Of a DNA stretch of 64,000 nt, positions 35,241 to 44,833 are shown piece by piece. Below the pieces are notes generated by a model. It worked only from the letters and a program-made list of their open reading frames with translations. It was not told the DNA's origin and ran no database searches. Both the position numbers and the translations under genes were made by a program. Source of the stretch: Thiobaca trueperi (GTDB lineage Bacteria > Pseudomonadota > Gammaproteobacteria > Chromatiales > Chromatiaceae). How positions within the stretch are numbered: position 1 is the first letter of the stretch; each line of letters starts with the position of its first letter. The stretch spans positions 186,001 to 250,000 of the forward strand of contig NZ_SMAO01000003.1 of NCBI RefSeq assembly GCF_004342175.1, given 5' to 3'.

Positions 35241-38200
35241 TCACGCCGTTTGGTCCTCCTGTTTCTGAACGAGTGCAGGGTTTGTCTGGCGGGGCGCTCG
35301 CCATGCCTCGAAGCGCTCCGGCAGGCCCATCACGAACACGAAGAAGACGGGTACGAAGAAGATGGCCAGCAGGGTCGCGCTGACCATGCCACCGAACACG
35401 CCGGTACCGATGGCGTTCTGGGTCTCGGCGCTGGCACCCATGGCCATCATGAGCGGCACCACACCGAGACCGAAGGCCAGTGAGGTCATGAGGATCGGGC
35501 GCAGGCGCAGCCGAGCGGCCTCTACCGCAGACGCCGTCAGCCCCTGACCCTGCTCGTGCAGTTGCTTGGCGAACTCGACGATCAGGATGGCATTCTTGGC
35601 CGACAGGCCGATCACGGTGATCATGCCAACCTTGAAGAAGACGTCATCGGGCATGTCCCGCAGCAGTACCGCGAGCACCGCGCCCGTCAGACCGAGAGGC
35701 ACCACCAGCATCACCGACACTGGAATGGCCCAGCTTTCATACAGCGCGGCGAGCACCAGGAACACCACCAGTAGCGATAGCGCCATCAGCATCGGCGCCT
35801 GGGCGGCTGACTCACGCTCCTGCAGCGATTGACCGGCCCAGACCACCGCGAAGCCGGCTGGCAGTTGCGCGGCCAAGCGCTCCATCTCGGCCATGGCTTC
35901 GCCGCTGGACGCACCCGGCGCCGCATTGCCGGAGATCCGTGCAGCCGGAAAGCCCTGGAAGCGCACGAGCTGCTGCGGTGTTTCGCTCCAGACTGGCCTG
36001 ACCACTTCGGACAAGGGCACCATGCCGCCGCTGGCGTTGCGCACATACAGCCTGAGCACGTCGTCGATCTGCATACGTGCAGGCGCGTCGGCCTGGATGA
36101 TGACCTGCTGCATGCGGCCGGCGTTGGGGAAGTCGTTGACGTACAGCGATCCCATGGCCGTGGACAGTGTTTCACTGATGCTGGTGAACGAGACACCCAG
36201 CGCTTCGGCCTTCTGTCGATCGATGTCCAGGCGGATGCTGGTACCGGCCGGCAGGCCGTCGGGGTACAGGTCACGGACGATCCTGCTCTGCGCCGCGAGT
36301 TCGAGCAGCTTGGTCTCGGCGGCATTCAGCGCCGCATAGCCCTGGTTGGCACGGTCCTGCAAGCGCAGGGTGAAGCCGGAACTGGTGCCCAGTTCGTCGA
36401 TGGCTGGCGGCAGCAGTGTCATCACTGTGCCTTCCGTGGTGCCGGCCATGGCCTGCTGGGCCAGGTTCGCTTCGCTCTGGGCTGTGGCGCCGTTGCGCTC
36501 ACCCCAATCCTTCAGCATGGTGAAGGCCATCGCCGCATTCGTGCCGGAGCCCGAGAAACCGAAGCCCACGACGGTCATGTTGGACTGAATCGACGGACGC
36601 GACGCCACGTGCTGTTCATAGACCTTCACCAGGTCCAGCGTGCGCTCCGCTGTCGCGTCGGCGGGAAGCTGGATGGTGGTCATGAAGTAGCCCTGGTCCT
36701 CTTCGGGCAGAAAGGACGAAGGCAGTTGCCGGAAGGCCAGCACCAGGACCGCCACCATTGCGGCGAACACCAGCATCACGCGGCCTGTGCGCATCACCAG
36801 CGTGCTGACGCGCAACGCATAGCCCCGCGTCACTCGGTCGAAGCGGCGGTTGAACCAGCCGAAGAACCCGTGCTTCTCGTGGTGTCCCGGATCGACTGGC
36901 TTCAGCAGCGTGGCGCAGAGCGCCGGTGTCAGGGTCAGCGCGAGAAAGGCCGAGAACAGGATGGACACCGCCATCGACAGCGTGAACTGCTGATAGATCA
37001 CGCCCACCGAGCCGCTGGCGAAGGCCATGGGGATGAATACCGCAGTCAGCACCAGCGTGATGCCGATGACCGCGCCGGTGATCTCCTTCATCGCCCTGGA
37101 GGTTGCATCCTTGGGCGACAGACCCTCATGAGCCATGATCCGTTCGACGTTCTCCACCACCACGATGGCATCGTCCACGATGAGGCCGATTGCCAGTACC
37201 ATGCCGAACATGGTGAGCACATTGATCGAGAAACCCGCTGTCAGCATGATGGCGAATGTGCCGAGCAGTGCGATCGGCGCCACGATGGCCGGGATCAGCG
37301 TGTAGCGCCAGTTCTGCAGGAACAGGTACATCACCAGGAAGACCAGCACCATCGCCTCGATCAGCGTATGAATGACCTTCTCGATCGAGATCTTGACGAA
37401 GGGCGCGGTATCGAACGGAATCGAGTAGCTCATGCCCGATGGCAGGGTCTTGCCCAACTCGGCCAGGCGCGCCTGCACGCCCTCTGCGGTGCGTACCGCG
37501 TTGGCACCCGGCGCGAGCTGCACGGCCGCTGCGGTGGCGGGCTTGCCGTCTTCACGGTTGCTGAAGCCGTAGGATTGCGCGCCCAGTTCGACCCGCGCCA
37601 CGTCGCCGAGCACCACCTTGGAGCCGCTGGCGTTGGCGCGCAGCACGATGCCCGCGAACTCCTCGGGGTTGGTCAACTGGCCTTGCACCGTGAGCGGCAC
37701 CGTCACGCGCTGCCCCGGCAAGACGGGCGAGGCGCCGACACTGCCGGGTGCGATCTGGACGTTCTGCTGGCTGATTGCCGAAGACAGGTCGTTCATCGTC
37801 AAGCCGTAGGAAATCAGCTTGGCCGGATCGACCCAGATGCGCATCGCCTGCTCGGAACCGAACAACTGGACGCGCCCGACGCCGTCGATTCGCCGCAGCT
37901 CTTCGACCAGGTTACGCGCCAGGTAGTCGCTGAGCGTGGTCTCGTCGAAACGGCCGTCGTCGGACCTCAGACCGATGATCATCAGGAACGCGGACGATGC
38001 CGATTCCACGGTCAGACCATTCTGGCGCACCGCCTGCGGCAGGCGCGGCTCGACCGCCTTGAGCTTGTTCTGTACATCGACCTGCGCCATCTCCGGATCC
38101 GTCCCGGGTTTGAATGTCGCGGTGATCGAGGCTGAGCCGGAGGTATCCGAGGAGGACTCGAAGTACAGCAGGTTCTTGACGCTGGACAGTTCGCGCTCGA

Positions 38201-38393
38201 TGAGGCTGAGTACCCCATCGTTCATGGTCTGTGGCGTAGCGCCAGGGTATGTGGCATAGATACTCACGCTCGGTGGAGCGACCGATGGATAGCGCTCGAC
38301 CGGCAGCTTCGGAATGGAGAGCGCGCCGAACAGGATGATGAACAGTGCGACGACCCAGGCGAAAACGGGGCGTTGGATGAAGAATTGAGGCAT
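35241..38393 (-). CDS. RND multidrug efflux permease (HAE1, AdeB-like)
   Basis: Proton-driven inner-membrane RND exporter, 1050 residues, the normal HAE1 length. N-terminus MPQFFIQRPVFAWVVALFIILFGALSIPKLPVERYPS; TM4 proton-relay Asp pair in AIGLIVDDAIVVVENVER; TM10 Lys in VIGLSAKNAILIVEFAKQLHE. Blocks such as DTAPFVKISIEKVIHTL, FASGSVGVIYQQFTL and PPAIDELGTSSGFTLRLQDRAN closely resemble AdeB/SmeB-type pumps. Immediately downstream of the adaptor gene (18-bp gap). No outer-membrane channel gene is present here, so a TolC-like protein encoded elsewhere must complete the pump. Substrate range unknown. Confidence 0.93.
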   Translation of the reverse strand: MPQFFIQRPVFAWVVALFIILFGALSIPKLPVERYPSVAPPSVSIYATYPGATPQTMNDGVLSLIERELSSVKNLLYFESSSDTSGSASITATFKPGTDPEMAQVDVQNKLKAVEPRLPQAVRQNGLTVESASSAFLMIIGLRSDDGRFDETTLSDYLARNLVEELRRIDGVGRVQLFGSEQAMRIWVDPAKLISYGLTMNDLSSAISQQNVQIAPGSVGASPVLPGQRVTVPLTVQGQLTNPEEFAGIVLRANASGSKVVLGDVARVELGAQSYGFSNREDGKPATAAAVQLAPGANAVRTAEGVQARLAELGKTLPSGMSYSIPFDTAPFVKISIEKVIHTLIEAMVLVFLVMYLFLQNWRYTLIPAIVAPIALLGTFAIMLTAGFSINVLTMFGMVLAIGLIVDDAIVVVENVERIMAHEGLSPKDATSRAMKEITGAVIGITLVLTAVFIPMAFASGSVGVIYQQFTLSMAVSILFSAFLALTLTPALCATLLKPVDPGHHEKHGFFGWFNRRFDRVTRGYALRVSTLVMRTGRVMLVFAAMVAVLVLAFRQLPSSFLPEEDQGYFMTTIQLPADATAERTLDLVKVYEQHVASRPSIQSNMTVVGFGFSGSGTNAAMAFTMLKDWGERNGATAQSEANLAQQAMAGTTEGTVMTLLPPAIDELGTSSGFTLRLQDRANQGYAALNAAETKLLELAAQSRIVRDLYPDGLPAGTSIRLDIDRQKAEALGVSFTSISETLSTAMGSLYVNDFPNAGRMQQVIIQADAPARMQIDDVLRLYVRNASGGMVPLSEVVRPVWSETPQQLVRFQGFPAARISGNAAPGASSGEAMAEMERLAAQLPAGFAVVWAGQSLQERESAAQAPMLMALSLLVVFLVLAALYESWAIPVSVMLVVPLGLTGAVLAVLLRDMPDDVFFKVGMITVIGLSAKNAILIVEFAKQLHEQGQGLTASAVEAARLRLRPILMTSLAFGLGVVPLMMAMGASAETQNAIGTGVFGGMVSATLLAIFFVPVFFVFVMGLPERFEAWRAPRQTNPALVQKQEDQTA

Positions 38394-38411
38394 GGTAGGA
38401 GTCCAGTCAGT

Positions 38412-39557
38412 TCAGTGCGCGGAATCCGCAGGGGTGGAAGCAGGCGTTTTCCAGTCCTGCGCGATCACTTCAGCGCCGTCAGACAGCCGTTCCATTCCCT
38501 CGACCACGATCTTCTGCCCGGCGCTGAGTCCTGCGCGGATGCGATAATGTCTGTCCACCATTTCGCCCAGCTCCACAGACTTGAGGTGTGCGTGGTTGCT
38601 CGCATCGAGAATCCAGACCAGCGGCTGGCCACCCACGCGCACCACTGCCTGTTGCGGTATGGTCAGCGCATCGGCGTAGCTCATGTGCGGCACCCGCGCA
38701 CGCACGAACATGCCCGGCAGCAATTGCCGTTGCGGGTTGTCCATCAACACGCGCAACAGCACATCCCCGGTGCTGGCATCGACGTTGACCCCAGAGAACA
38801 GGATGTGCCCTTTGGTTGCGTAGGGCTCGCCATTGCTGCGCAGCACGGTCACCGGCAAACCGTTGCCGGAATTCGCCTTTTGCGTCGTCAGCGCTTCGCG
38901 CAGGGCTTCGAGCGACGCCGCTGGACGCCGCACGTCCACGTAAACCTGATCGATCTGTTGGACGCGCGCCATTGGGTCGTTGTCACCGCTGTTGACCAAG
39001 GCACCCTCCGTCACCAGTGCCTGATCGATACGGCCCGAGATTGGCGCTTCCACCGTGGCGAACTTCAGATCGAGCTGCCGGCGCGCCAGCATGGCACGTG
39101 CCTGCGCCACGTCGGCTGCGGCCTGATCGCGCTGTGACGTCGCCTCGTCGTAGACCTCGTGACTGATCGCATCGGTCTTGACCAGCGGCTGAAGCCGTGC
39201 CATTTGCACCTGGGCGCGCGCCAGCGCCGCTTCAGCCCGCTGAAGAGTGGCCGCCGCCGTGTCCGCATCGGCCTGGAAGGGAGCCGGGTTGATCTGGAAG
39301 AGTGGCTGCCCGGCGCGCACCTCGGTGCCTTGCTCGAACATGCGTCTCTGCACGATTCCGCTGACCTGCGGACGGATCTCGGCGACGCGCACCGCCGCGA
39401 CACGGCCGGGCAGGTCTTCGGTCAGTTCCAGGCTGGATGTTGTTAGGGTTGTAGCGGCAACCAGAGGCAGCGGGGGCGGGCCTTCCGGTTCCGGTTGGTC
39501 ACAGCCGGCCAGCAAGACGGCCCCCAGGACGCCTATGCACAATCGTTCGATCTTCAT
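38412..39557 (-). CDS. RND efflux periplasmic adaptor lipoprotein (AdeA-like)
   Basis: Membrane-fusion protein linking the RND permease to an outer-membrane channel. 381 residues from the ATG at 39557 (GAAGGA upstream): lipoprotein signal MKIERLCIGVLGAVLLAGC, biotinyl-lipoyl-like halves (VAEIRPQVSGIVQRRMFEQGTEVRAGQPLFQI; FATVEAPISGRIDQALVTEGALVN) around an alpha-helical hairpin (about 100-165), then beta-barrel and membrane-proximal domains. Divergent from a two-component system. Confidence 0.92.
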   Translation of the reverse strand: MKIERLCIGVLGAVLLAGCDQPEPEGPPPLPLVAATTLTTSSLELTEDLPGRVAAVRVAEIRPQVSGIVQRRMFEQGTEVRAGQPLFQINPAPFQADADTAAATLQRAEAALARAQVQMARLQPLVKTDAISHEVYDEATSQRDQAAADVAQARAMLARRQLDLKFATVEAPISGRIDQALVTEGALVNSGDNDPMARVQQIDQVYVDVRRPAASLEALREALTTQKANSGNGLPVTVLRSNGEPYATKGHILFSGVNVDASTGDVLLRVLMDNPQRQLLPGMFVRARVPHMSYADALTIPQQAVVRVGGQPLVWILDASNHAHLKSVELGEMVDRHYRIRAGLSAGQKIVVEGMERLSDGAEVIAQDWKTPASTPADSAH

Positions 39558-39657
39558 GGAGATTCCTTCAAAAGCCCAGGCCACCAGGTGCCTGCAAAGA
39601 CAACCGTCAGTATGAATCGAGCTTTTGGTGTTTCGGCTGCGTTACGATGGAGATTCG

Positions 39658-40428
39658 ATGGAGATGCGGAATATGTCTGAAGTCGGCGTCATGTCCGTGA
39701 TCGCGCCACAGTCCGGTGCCGAATCAGGTGCCCGGGCCTTGATCCTCATTGCTGAGGATGAGCCCGAGATCGCTGACATCCTTGCCGCCTATCTGGCGCG
39801 TGGTGGCCTGCGTACCGTACATGCCGCCGACGGTCAGCGGGCGCTGGAGCTTCACCTGTCGCTGAAGCCCGACCTCGTGTTGCTGGACGTGCAGATGCCA
39901 CGGGTGGACGGCTGGAAGGTGCTGGCCGAAATCCGCCACCGCGGCGACACTCCCGTCATCATGCTGACGGCGATGGACCAGGATATCGACAAGCTGATGG
40001 GACTGCGCATCGGCGCCGACGACTATGTGGTCAAGCCGTTCAATCCGGCAGAAGTCGTGGCACGGACGCAGGCGGTGCTACGGCGCTCCATGTCATGTGG
40101 CGGTCGTGAAGACCGGCACGTCCTGCGTGCGGCGCCGTTCGAGATCGACCTGGACAACCATGAGGCCAAGGTGCAGATCGGCAGGCAGTGCCATACGCTG
40201 GCGCTGACGCTAACCGAGTTCAATCTGCTCGCACAACTGGCGCGCGCGCCCAGGCGGGTCTTCAGCCGTGCTGAACTGCTGGCAGCCTGTCTGCCAGAGG
40301 GCGATACCCTGGAGCGCACGGTGGACAGTCATATCAGCAAACTACGCAGAAAACTGGAGGATTTGGCTGTCAAGGGCATCCCCGTTAGCGTTCGCGGAGT
40401 CGGCTATAAACTCTGGAGTGCCGAATGA
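39658..40428 (+). CDS. OmpR-family response regulator (AdeR/BaeR-like)
   Basis: 256-residue DNA-binding response regulator: receiver domain with acidic pocket IAEDEPEI, phospho-acceptor Asp in DLVLLDVQMP, conserved Thr/Lys (MLTAMD; VVKPFNPAEV), and a winged-helix output domain (LTLTEFNLLAQLARAPRRVFSRAELL...TLERTVDSHISKLRRKLE...SVRGVGYKL). Start at the ATG at 39658 behind GGAG (39649-39652); the ATG at 39673 is an alternative. Divergent from the pump genes, which it probably controls, as AdeRS does for adeABC. ATGA overlap with the kinase gene. Confidence 0.92.
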   Translation: MEMRNMSEVGVMSVIAPQSGAESGARALILIAEDEPEIADILAAYLARGGLRTVHAADGQRALELHLSLKPDLVLLDVQMPRVDGWKVLAEIRHRGDTPVIMLTAMDQDIDKLMGLRIGADDYVVKPFNPAEVVARTQAVLRRSMSCGGREDRHVLRAAPFEIDLDNHEAKVQIGRQCHTLALTLTEFNLLAQLARAPRRVFSRAELLAACLPEGDTLERTVDSHISKLRRKLEDLAVKGIPVSVRGVGYKLWSAE

Positions 40429-41480
40429 AACTCGTTGGCTTAAGTCGCCAGATCGCCTTGTCGATGATGGCGATGGCGTTTGGCGTAACACTGTTTGTCG
40501 TGCTGACGTCCTATGCGTTCTATTTCCTGTGGGAAACGTACTGGCCGGAGCATATCCCGGAGGTATCAGCCGTGCCCACAGGCCCGGAATGGGCGTGGAT
40601 TGTCGGCACTACCCTGACGTGCTTGACACTAGCAGCCTTTGTTGCGGTCAATCTGTCGCGCCGCATCCTGGTTCCGCTGAACTCGGTGACAGACAGCATC
40701 CGTCGCGTCGCCCAGGGCGATCTCAATGCCCGCGCCGTCGCCGGTGATCGTTCTTTGGGAGAGGCCGCGTTGCTGGCCGACGACTTCAATGCACTGGCAG
40801 ACAAGTTGCAGCGCATGACCGAAGAGCAGACATACTGGAATGCCGCGATCGCCCATGAACTGCGCACGCCGGTGACCATCTTGCGCGGACGCCTGCAGGG
40901 CCTGGCTGAAGGCGTTTTCACGCCGGACGAATCCCGGTTCCGCAGTCTGCTGAGTCAGGTCGAAGGACTGTCTCGGTTGATCGAGGATCTGCGCATCGTC
41001 AGCCTGATGGAGAGCGGTCATCTCGACATCCTGGTGCAGGAGGTCGATCTTTCCGCTGAAGTCAGATCTGTCGTGGAGTTCGTTGGGGACGCGCTTCAGG
41101 CGGCAGGACTGCATGTCGTGTTGAACCTGGCCGGGCGGCGCGTCCAGTGCGATCCGGTTCGTATCCGTCAAGTGCTATTGGCCTTGCTGGAAAACGCCAG
41201 GCGACATGCTGTGCCAGGTTCAATACGGATCCAGACGCGCCTCGATAACGGATTGTGCTACCTGTGTGTTGAGGATGATGGTCCTGGCATTTCACAGGAA
41301 TTTGCACCGCACATATTCACCGCTTTTCGGCGCGCCGCCGATACAGGTCGCGGGGGGAGCGGGCTGGGCCTGACCGTTGTTGCCGCAATCGCGCATGCAC
41401 ACGGCGGGCAGGCAACATGCCGCCCAACAGCTTGTGGCGGCACTCTTTTTGAAGTGTGTTGGCCAAATTCGCAACGCTGA
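40425..41480 (+). CDS. sensor histidine kinase (AdeS/BaeS-like)
   Basis: 351-residue membrane histidine kinase: TM1 about residues 10-37, short periplasmic part (ETYWPEHIPEVSAVPTGPEW), TM2 about 48-72, HAMP, H-box AAIAHELRTPVTILRGRLQGL, N-box LLALLENARRHA, G1 VEDDGPGI and G2 GGSGLGLTVVAAIA. It overlaps the regulator gene by 4 bp. The very short periplasmic loop suggests sensing in or near the membrane. Signal unknown. Confidence 0.92.
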   Translation: MKLVGLSRQIALSMMAMAFGVTLFVVLTSYAFYFLWETYWPEHIPEVSAVPTGPEWAWIVGTTLTCLTLAAFVAVNLSRRILVPLNSVTDSIRRVAQGDLNARAVAGDRSLGEAALLADDFNALADKLQRMTEEQTYWNAAIAHELRTPVTILRGRLQGLAEGVFTPDESRFRSLLSQVEGLSRLIEDLRIVSLMESGHLDILVQEVDLSAEVRSVVEFVGDALQAAGLHVVLNLAGRRVQCDPVRIRQVLLALLENARRHAVPGSIRIQTRLDNGLCYLCVEDDGPGISQEFAPHIFTAFRRAADTGRGGSGLGLTVVAAIAHAHGGQATCRPTACGGTLFEVCWPNSQR

Positions 41481-41578
41481 TGTCGCAAAAGGACTAGCGG
41501 TTTGAAAGGCCCCCAAGAGCCGCTGCCCTGATCCTGAACGCACGTTAAACTGATCGCTGGCAACTGAAAGCTGACCGC

Positions 41579-42277
41579 TTACCAGCTTGGAACCGACCCC
41601 GGTGGCGGGGGTGGTGGTGGCGGTGGCAGCAGCCCGCCATCTGCGATCCAGACCACAAGGACGGCCACGCCCAGCGCGATGAGCAGGGCGAGGATCCCGC
41701 CGCCGCTGGCCGATTGGACCGCCGGGTCGGTCACGTCCTTGTACCCCGTCAGCATCGGTCGGATCAGATCGTCCCGGTGCACGAATTTATAAAAGAGCAT
41801 GGCGGCGATATGGAGCGCGACCAGGATGCCGATGAGCCAGATCGCCTGCCGGTGCAGACCGGTGAGCCAGGCGCTGGTATCCGCTGACACCAGCGCATAG
41901 AGCGGCCCCTTGAAGGCGATGTCGTCATTGGCGACCAGTCCGCTCAGGGTCTGGAACAGCAGGAGCCCGAGCAGGGCCAGCACCGACAGTGCGCCGAGCG
42001 GATTGTGGCCGATCCCATGCCAATTCCCGCGCAGATAGGCGACAATCGTCGCCGGTCCGCGCACAAACTGGCTGAAACGGGCGTAGGTCGAACCAACCAC
42101 CCCCCAGATGAGCCGAAACGCCAGCAGGCCGATGATCGCAAGTCCCAGACGACCGTGCCAGACCATCAGGTTGCCGCCGATCAGGCCGGTGGCGAAGGCT
42201 GCCGCGACCGCGAGAAAGAGTAACCAGTGAGTCAGGCGGGTGGGTAGATCCCAGAGTTTGATACGCTTGTTTTGCAT
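41579..42277 (-). CDS. cytochrome b561-type membrane protein
   Basis: A 232-residue di-heme b-type membrane cytochrome of the Ni,Fe-hydrogenase/cytochrome b561 family: N-terminal KLWDLPTRLTHWLLFLAVAAAFATGL, WHGRLGLAIIGLLAFRLIWGVVGSTYARF, HNPLGALSVLALLGLLLFQTLSG, HRQAIWLIGILVALHIAAMLFYKFVHRDDL; His in helices as expected for heme ligation. An unusual C-terminal end has a last hydrophobic stretch followed by nine to ten consecutive prolines. No electron-transfer partner gene is adjacent; its substrate is unknown. Confidence 0.88.
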   Translation of the reverse strand: MQNKRIKLWDLPTRLTHWLLFLAVAAAFATGLIGGNLMVWHGRLGLAIIGLLAFRLIWGVVGSTYARFSQFVRGPATIVAYLRGNWHGIGHNPLGALSVLALLGLLLFQTLSGLVANDDIAFKGPLYALVSADTSAWLTGLHRQAIWLIGILVALHIAAMLFYKFVHRDDLIRPMLTGYKDVTDPAVQSASGGGILALLIALGVAVLVVWIADGGLLPPPPPPPPPGSVPSW

Positions 42278-42458
42278 GTCATGGTGCCAAAAGTTGGATT
42301 GAGCAGGATGATGGAGTGTCGCCCTGGCTGGCGCTTGCAGCCAAGTCCGTCAAAGTGATTTCCCGCAAAGTTTATAACCGCCCGACTGAAACCGCTTGGC
42401 TTGCCGGCTCTTCGACATGGCATTACATTGACATGACGACCTGAACGGCGACAGTCCC

Positions 42459-42602
42459 ATGGCGCGTACCAAGAACGAAGTCCTCACCATCCGCGCCACT
42501 GCCGAGATCAAGGCACTGCTTCTGGACGATGCGAAAGCGCAGAGTCTCGCCCTTCCTGACCCGAACCAGACCGGGCGCAAGGACGCCACCCAGCCGAGAT
42601 AA
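42459..42602 (+). pseudogene. broken ribbon-helix-helix (antitoxin-like) gene
   Basis: A 47-codon reading frame MARTKNEVLTIRATAEIKALLLDDAKAQSL... ending TAA at 42602. The first 21 residues match the N-terminus of a common DUF1778-like/RHH family (xxTKSEVLTIRTTAEIKxLL), but the usual middle (about 20 residues after IKALL, including AAERExRSVASMVEVLV) is missing, and the rest (LDDAKAQSL) resembles the end of the family. I infer an in-frame internal deletion. It lies 13 bp before hsdM and might be a relict regulator of the restriction island. Confidence 0.6.
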
Positions 42603-42615
42603 CCGAGATTAACGC

Positions 42616-44748
42616 ATGACAGGGAACGCCCTTCACAACATCGAACAGATCGAAGCCAGCCTCTGGGAGGCTGCCGACCAGCTCCGCTCCAACTCCAAGC
42701 TGACTTCCAGCGAATACGTAATGCCGGTGCTCGGCATCATCTTTCTGCGTCACGCCGCCAATCGCTATTACGTTGCCAAGGCTGCTATTGAGGCCGACCA
42801 GGCGGCGGGCCGGATGCCCAAGCGCTCACTGATCCAAGCCGATTTCAAGAAACGTCGGGCGATGCTGCTGCCGAGGGAGGCGCAGTTCGACGAGTTGCTG
42901 AGGCTCCCGAAAGACGCCAACTTCGGCGCGGCACTGGTGGGCGCCATGCACGCCATTGAGGCTGAATTCCCATCGCTCGCCGGCCAGCTTCCCAGAGATT
43001 ACGACGGTTTCGACCCTGCCCTGCTCGAAAACCTGCTGCGCATCTTCGACAGCGAAGCCTTGCGCACCGCCTCGGGCGACGTGTTTGGGCGCATCTACGA
43101 ATACTTCCTGATGAAATTCGCCATGCAGGGCGCGCAGGACAATGGCGAATTCTTCACCCCGCCCTCGCTGGTGCAGACCATCGTCAACGTCATCGAGCCC
43201 GATCACGGCATCGTCTTCGATCCCGCCTGCGGCTCGGGTGGCATGTTCGTGCAGTCCAGCCACTTCATTGAGGACCAGGGCCAGGACACCAGCCATCGGG
43301 TGACCTTCTACGGTCAGGAAAAGACCGGCACCACCATCCGGCTGGCCAAGATGAATCTCGCTGTGCATGGCCTGGAGGGCGACATCCGCGAGGCCAACAC
43401 CTTCTACGAGGACGTGCACAGTCTCTACGGTCGGTGCGACTTCGCTATGGCGAATCCGCCCTTCAATGTCGACATGGTCGATGCGTCCCGCGTGTCGAGC
43501 GATTGCCGCCTGCCGTTTGGACTTCCAGGGATCACGAAGAACAAGCAGACGAAGAAGGAAACCGTCTCCAACGGCAACTATCTCTGGATCTCCTATTTCT
43601 GGAGCTACCTGAACGAGCGTGGACGGGCCGGCTTCGTCATGTCGTCCCAGGCGTCCAGCGCCGGACATGGCGAGGCAACGGTACGCCGCAAGCTGGTCGA
43701 AACCGGCGACGTGGACGTGATGATCGCGATCCGCTCCAACTTCTTTTACACCCGCACCGTTCCCTGCGAGCTGTGGCACCTGGACCGGGGCAAGCCCGAG
43801 GAGCGCCGCGACCAGGTGCTGATGATCGACGCGCGCAACGTCTACCGGAAGGTCACGCGCAAGATCTACGATTTCAGCCCGGAGCAGCTCGCCAATCTCA
43901 CCGCCATCGTCTGGCTCTACCGGGGTCAACAACATCGTTTCCTGGATCTGGTCGCGGGCTATGTCGATCGGATCGGCGATGAGATCGCCTTGATCGAAGA
44001 TGCCGTGCTCGCCTTCGAGGAACGGCTCGTCGAGATCGAGGACGGGCTCAAGGCTTTTGCTGATGGAATCCGCGCCATCGCGGATATTGATGAGGCGCAA
44101 CGGCAACCGCTGATCGACGCCTTCACCGAGTTGACGGAGGCCGAGAGCGCCTACGAGACCGACCGCGCCTCCCTGCTCGACGCTCTGGCGGCATTCGTCG
44201 CGATGACAGCTAGGACGCCGCCCACCAGCAACGGGGATCAGCACGCCGCCCGGCACACCTTCACCCCGCTGGCCGAGCGCGTCAAGGGTCTGGTCAAACA
44301 GATCGACCTGCTCTATAAGCTCGCCGCCCGCGCCGCGCAACTGGTCCAGGATTTCGCGGGCGCGCACGAAGCGGCGGCTGCGATCTACGATCGCCGCATC
44401 CTCTCCCGCGCGCTCAAGCCGCTTGATGCCGAGCGCAAGACCGCCGTCGAGCAGCTCAAGCTCGCGGCCTATTTCTATCGCCAGGTGGTCTGGCTCCAGG
44501 AGCGCTTTCCCGATGCCGAATTCGTCGCCGTGCCGGGTCTTTGCAAGGCCGTCACCCGCGCCGAGATCGCCGCCGCCGACTGGAGCCTGACGCCGGGTCG
44601 CTATGTCGGCGTCGCCCCGACCGAGGAGGACGAGGACTTCGACTTCGAGCAGACCCTGCGTGACATCCATATCGAGCTGGCGGACCTGAATCGCGAGGCG
44701 GCTGAATTGGCAGCCAGAATTCAGGCGAATCTTGAGGATATCCTGTAG
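42616..44748 (+). CDS. hsdM: type I restriction-modification DNA methyltransferase (HsdM)
   Basis: N6-adenine methyltransferase subunit. 710 residues, longer than the classic 500-550; N-terminal HsdM domain (NIEQIEASLWEAADQLRSNSKLTSSEYVMPVLGIIFLR), SAM-binding VFDPACGSGGMFVQSSHF and catalytic NPPF in AMANPPFNVDM. The C-terminal half (about residues 440-700) is a long helical, probably coiled-coil extension. The stop TAG at 44746 is the first base triplet of a REP palindrome (TAGGGGCGAA), and an hsdM-like tail survives at 45370-45411, so the present C-terminus appears remodelled by the RAYT/REP insertion. Confidence 0.93.
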   Translation: MTGNALHNIEQIEASLWEAADQLRSNSKLTSSEYVMPVLGIIFLRHAANRYYVAKAAIEADQAAGRMPKRSLIQADFKKRRAMLLPREAQFDELLRLPKDANFGAALVGAMHAIEAEFPSLAGQLPRDYDGFDPALLENLLRIFDSEALRTASGDVFGRIYEYFLMKFAMQGAQDNGEFFTPPSLVQTIVNVIEPDHGIVFDPACGSGGMFVQSSHFIEDQGQDTSHRVTFYGQEKTGTTIRLAKMNLAVHGLEGDIREANTFYEDVHSLYGRCDFAMANPPFNVDMVDASRVSSDCRLPFGLPGITKNKQTKKETVSNGNYLWISYFWSYLNERGRAGFVMSSQASSAGHGEATVRRKLVETGDVDVMIAIRSNFFYTRTVPCELWHLDRGKPEERRDQVLMIDARNVYRKVTRKIYDFSPEQLANLTAIVWLYRGQQHRFLDLVAGYVDRIGDEIALIEDAVLAFEERLVEIEDGLKAFADGIRAIADIDEAQRQPLIDAFTELTEAESAYETDRASLLDALAAFVAMTARTPPTSNGDQHAARHTFTPLAERVKGLVKQIDLLYKLAARAAQLVQDFAGAHEAAAAIYDRRILSRALKPLDAERKTAVEQLKLAAYFYRQVVWLQERFPDAEFVAVPGLCKAVTRAEIAAADWSLTPGRYVGVAPTEEDEDFDFEQTLRDIHIELADLNREAAELAARIQANLEDIL

Positions 44749-44792
44749 GGGCGAATTCATTCGCCTTGAATTCCCCCGAATTCATTCGCCCC
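44746..44792. repeat. REP palindromes on the left flank of the RAYT gene
   Basis: TAGGGGCGAATTCATTCGCC (44746-44765) contains GGCGAAT/ATTCGCC; a second partial unit CGAATTCATTCGCCCC lies at 44777-44792 with its left half changed. Same core as the palindromes right of the RAYT gene. The first bases of the first unit are the hsdM stop codon. Confidence 0.8.
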
Positions 44793-44833
44793 GAGACGTT
44801 CAGACCGTCCAACCAGCCTACAGACATCAACAT

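Noticed and set aside
35829..38135. A 768-codon open frame on the plus strand
   Set aside because: Antisense to the RND permease gene, His/Arg-rich with no domain, typical of the shadow frame of a high-GC gene.
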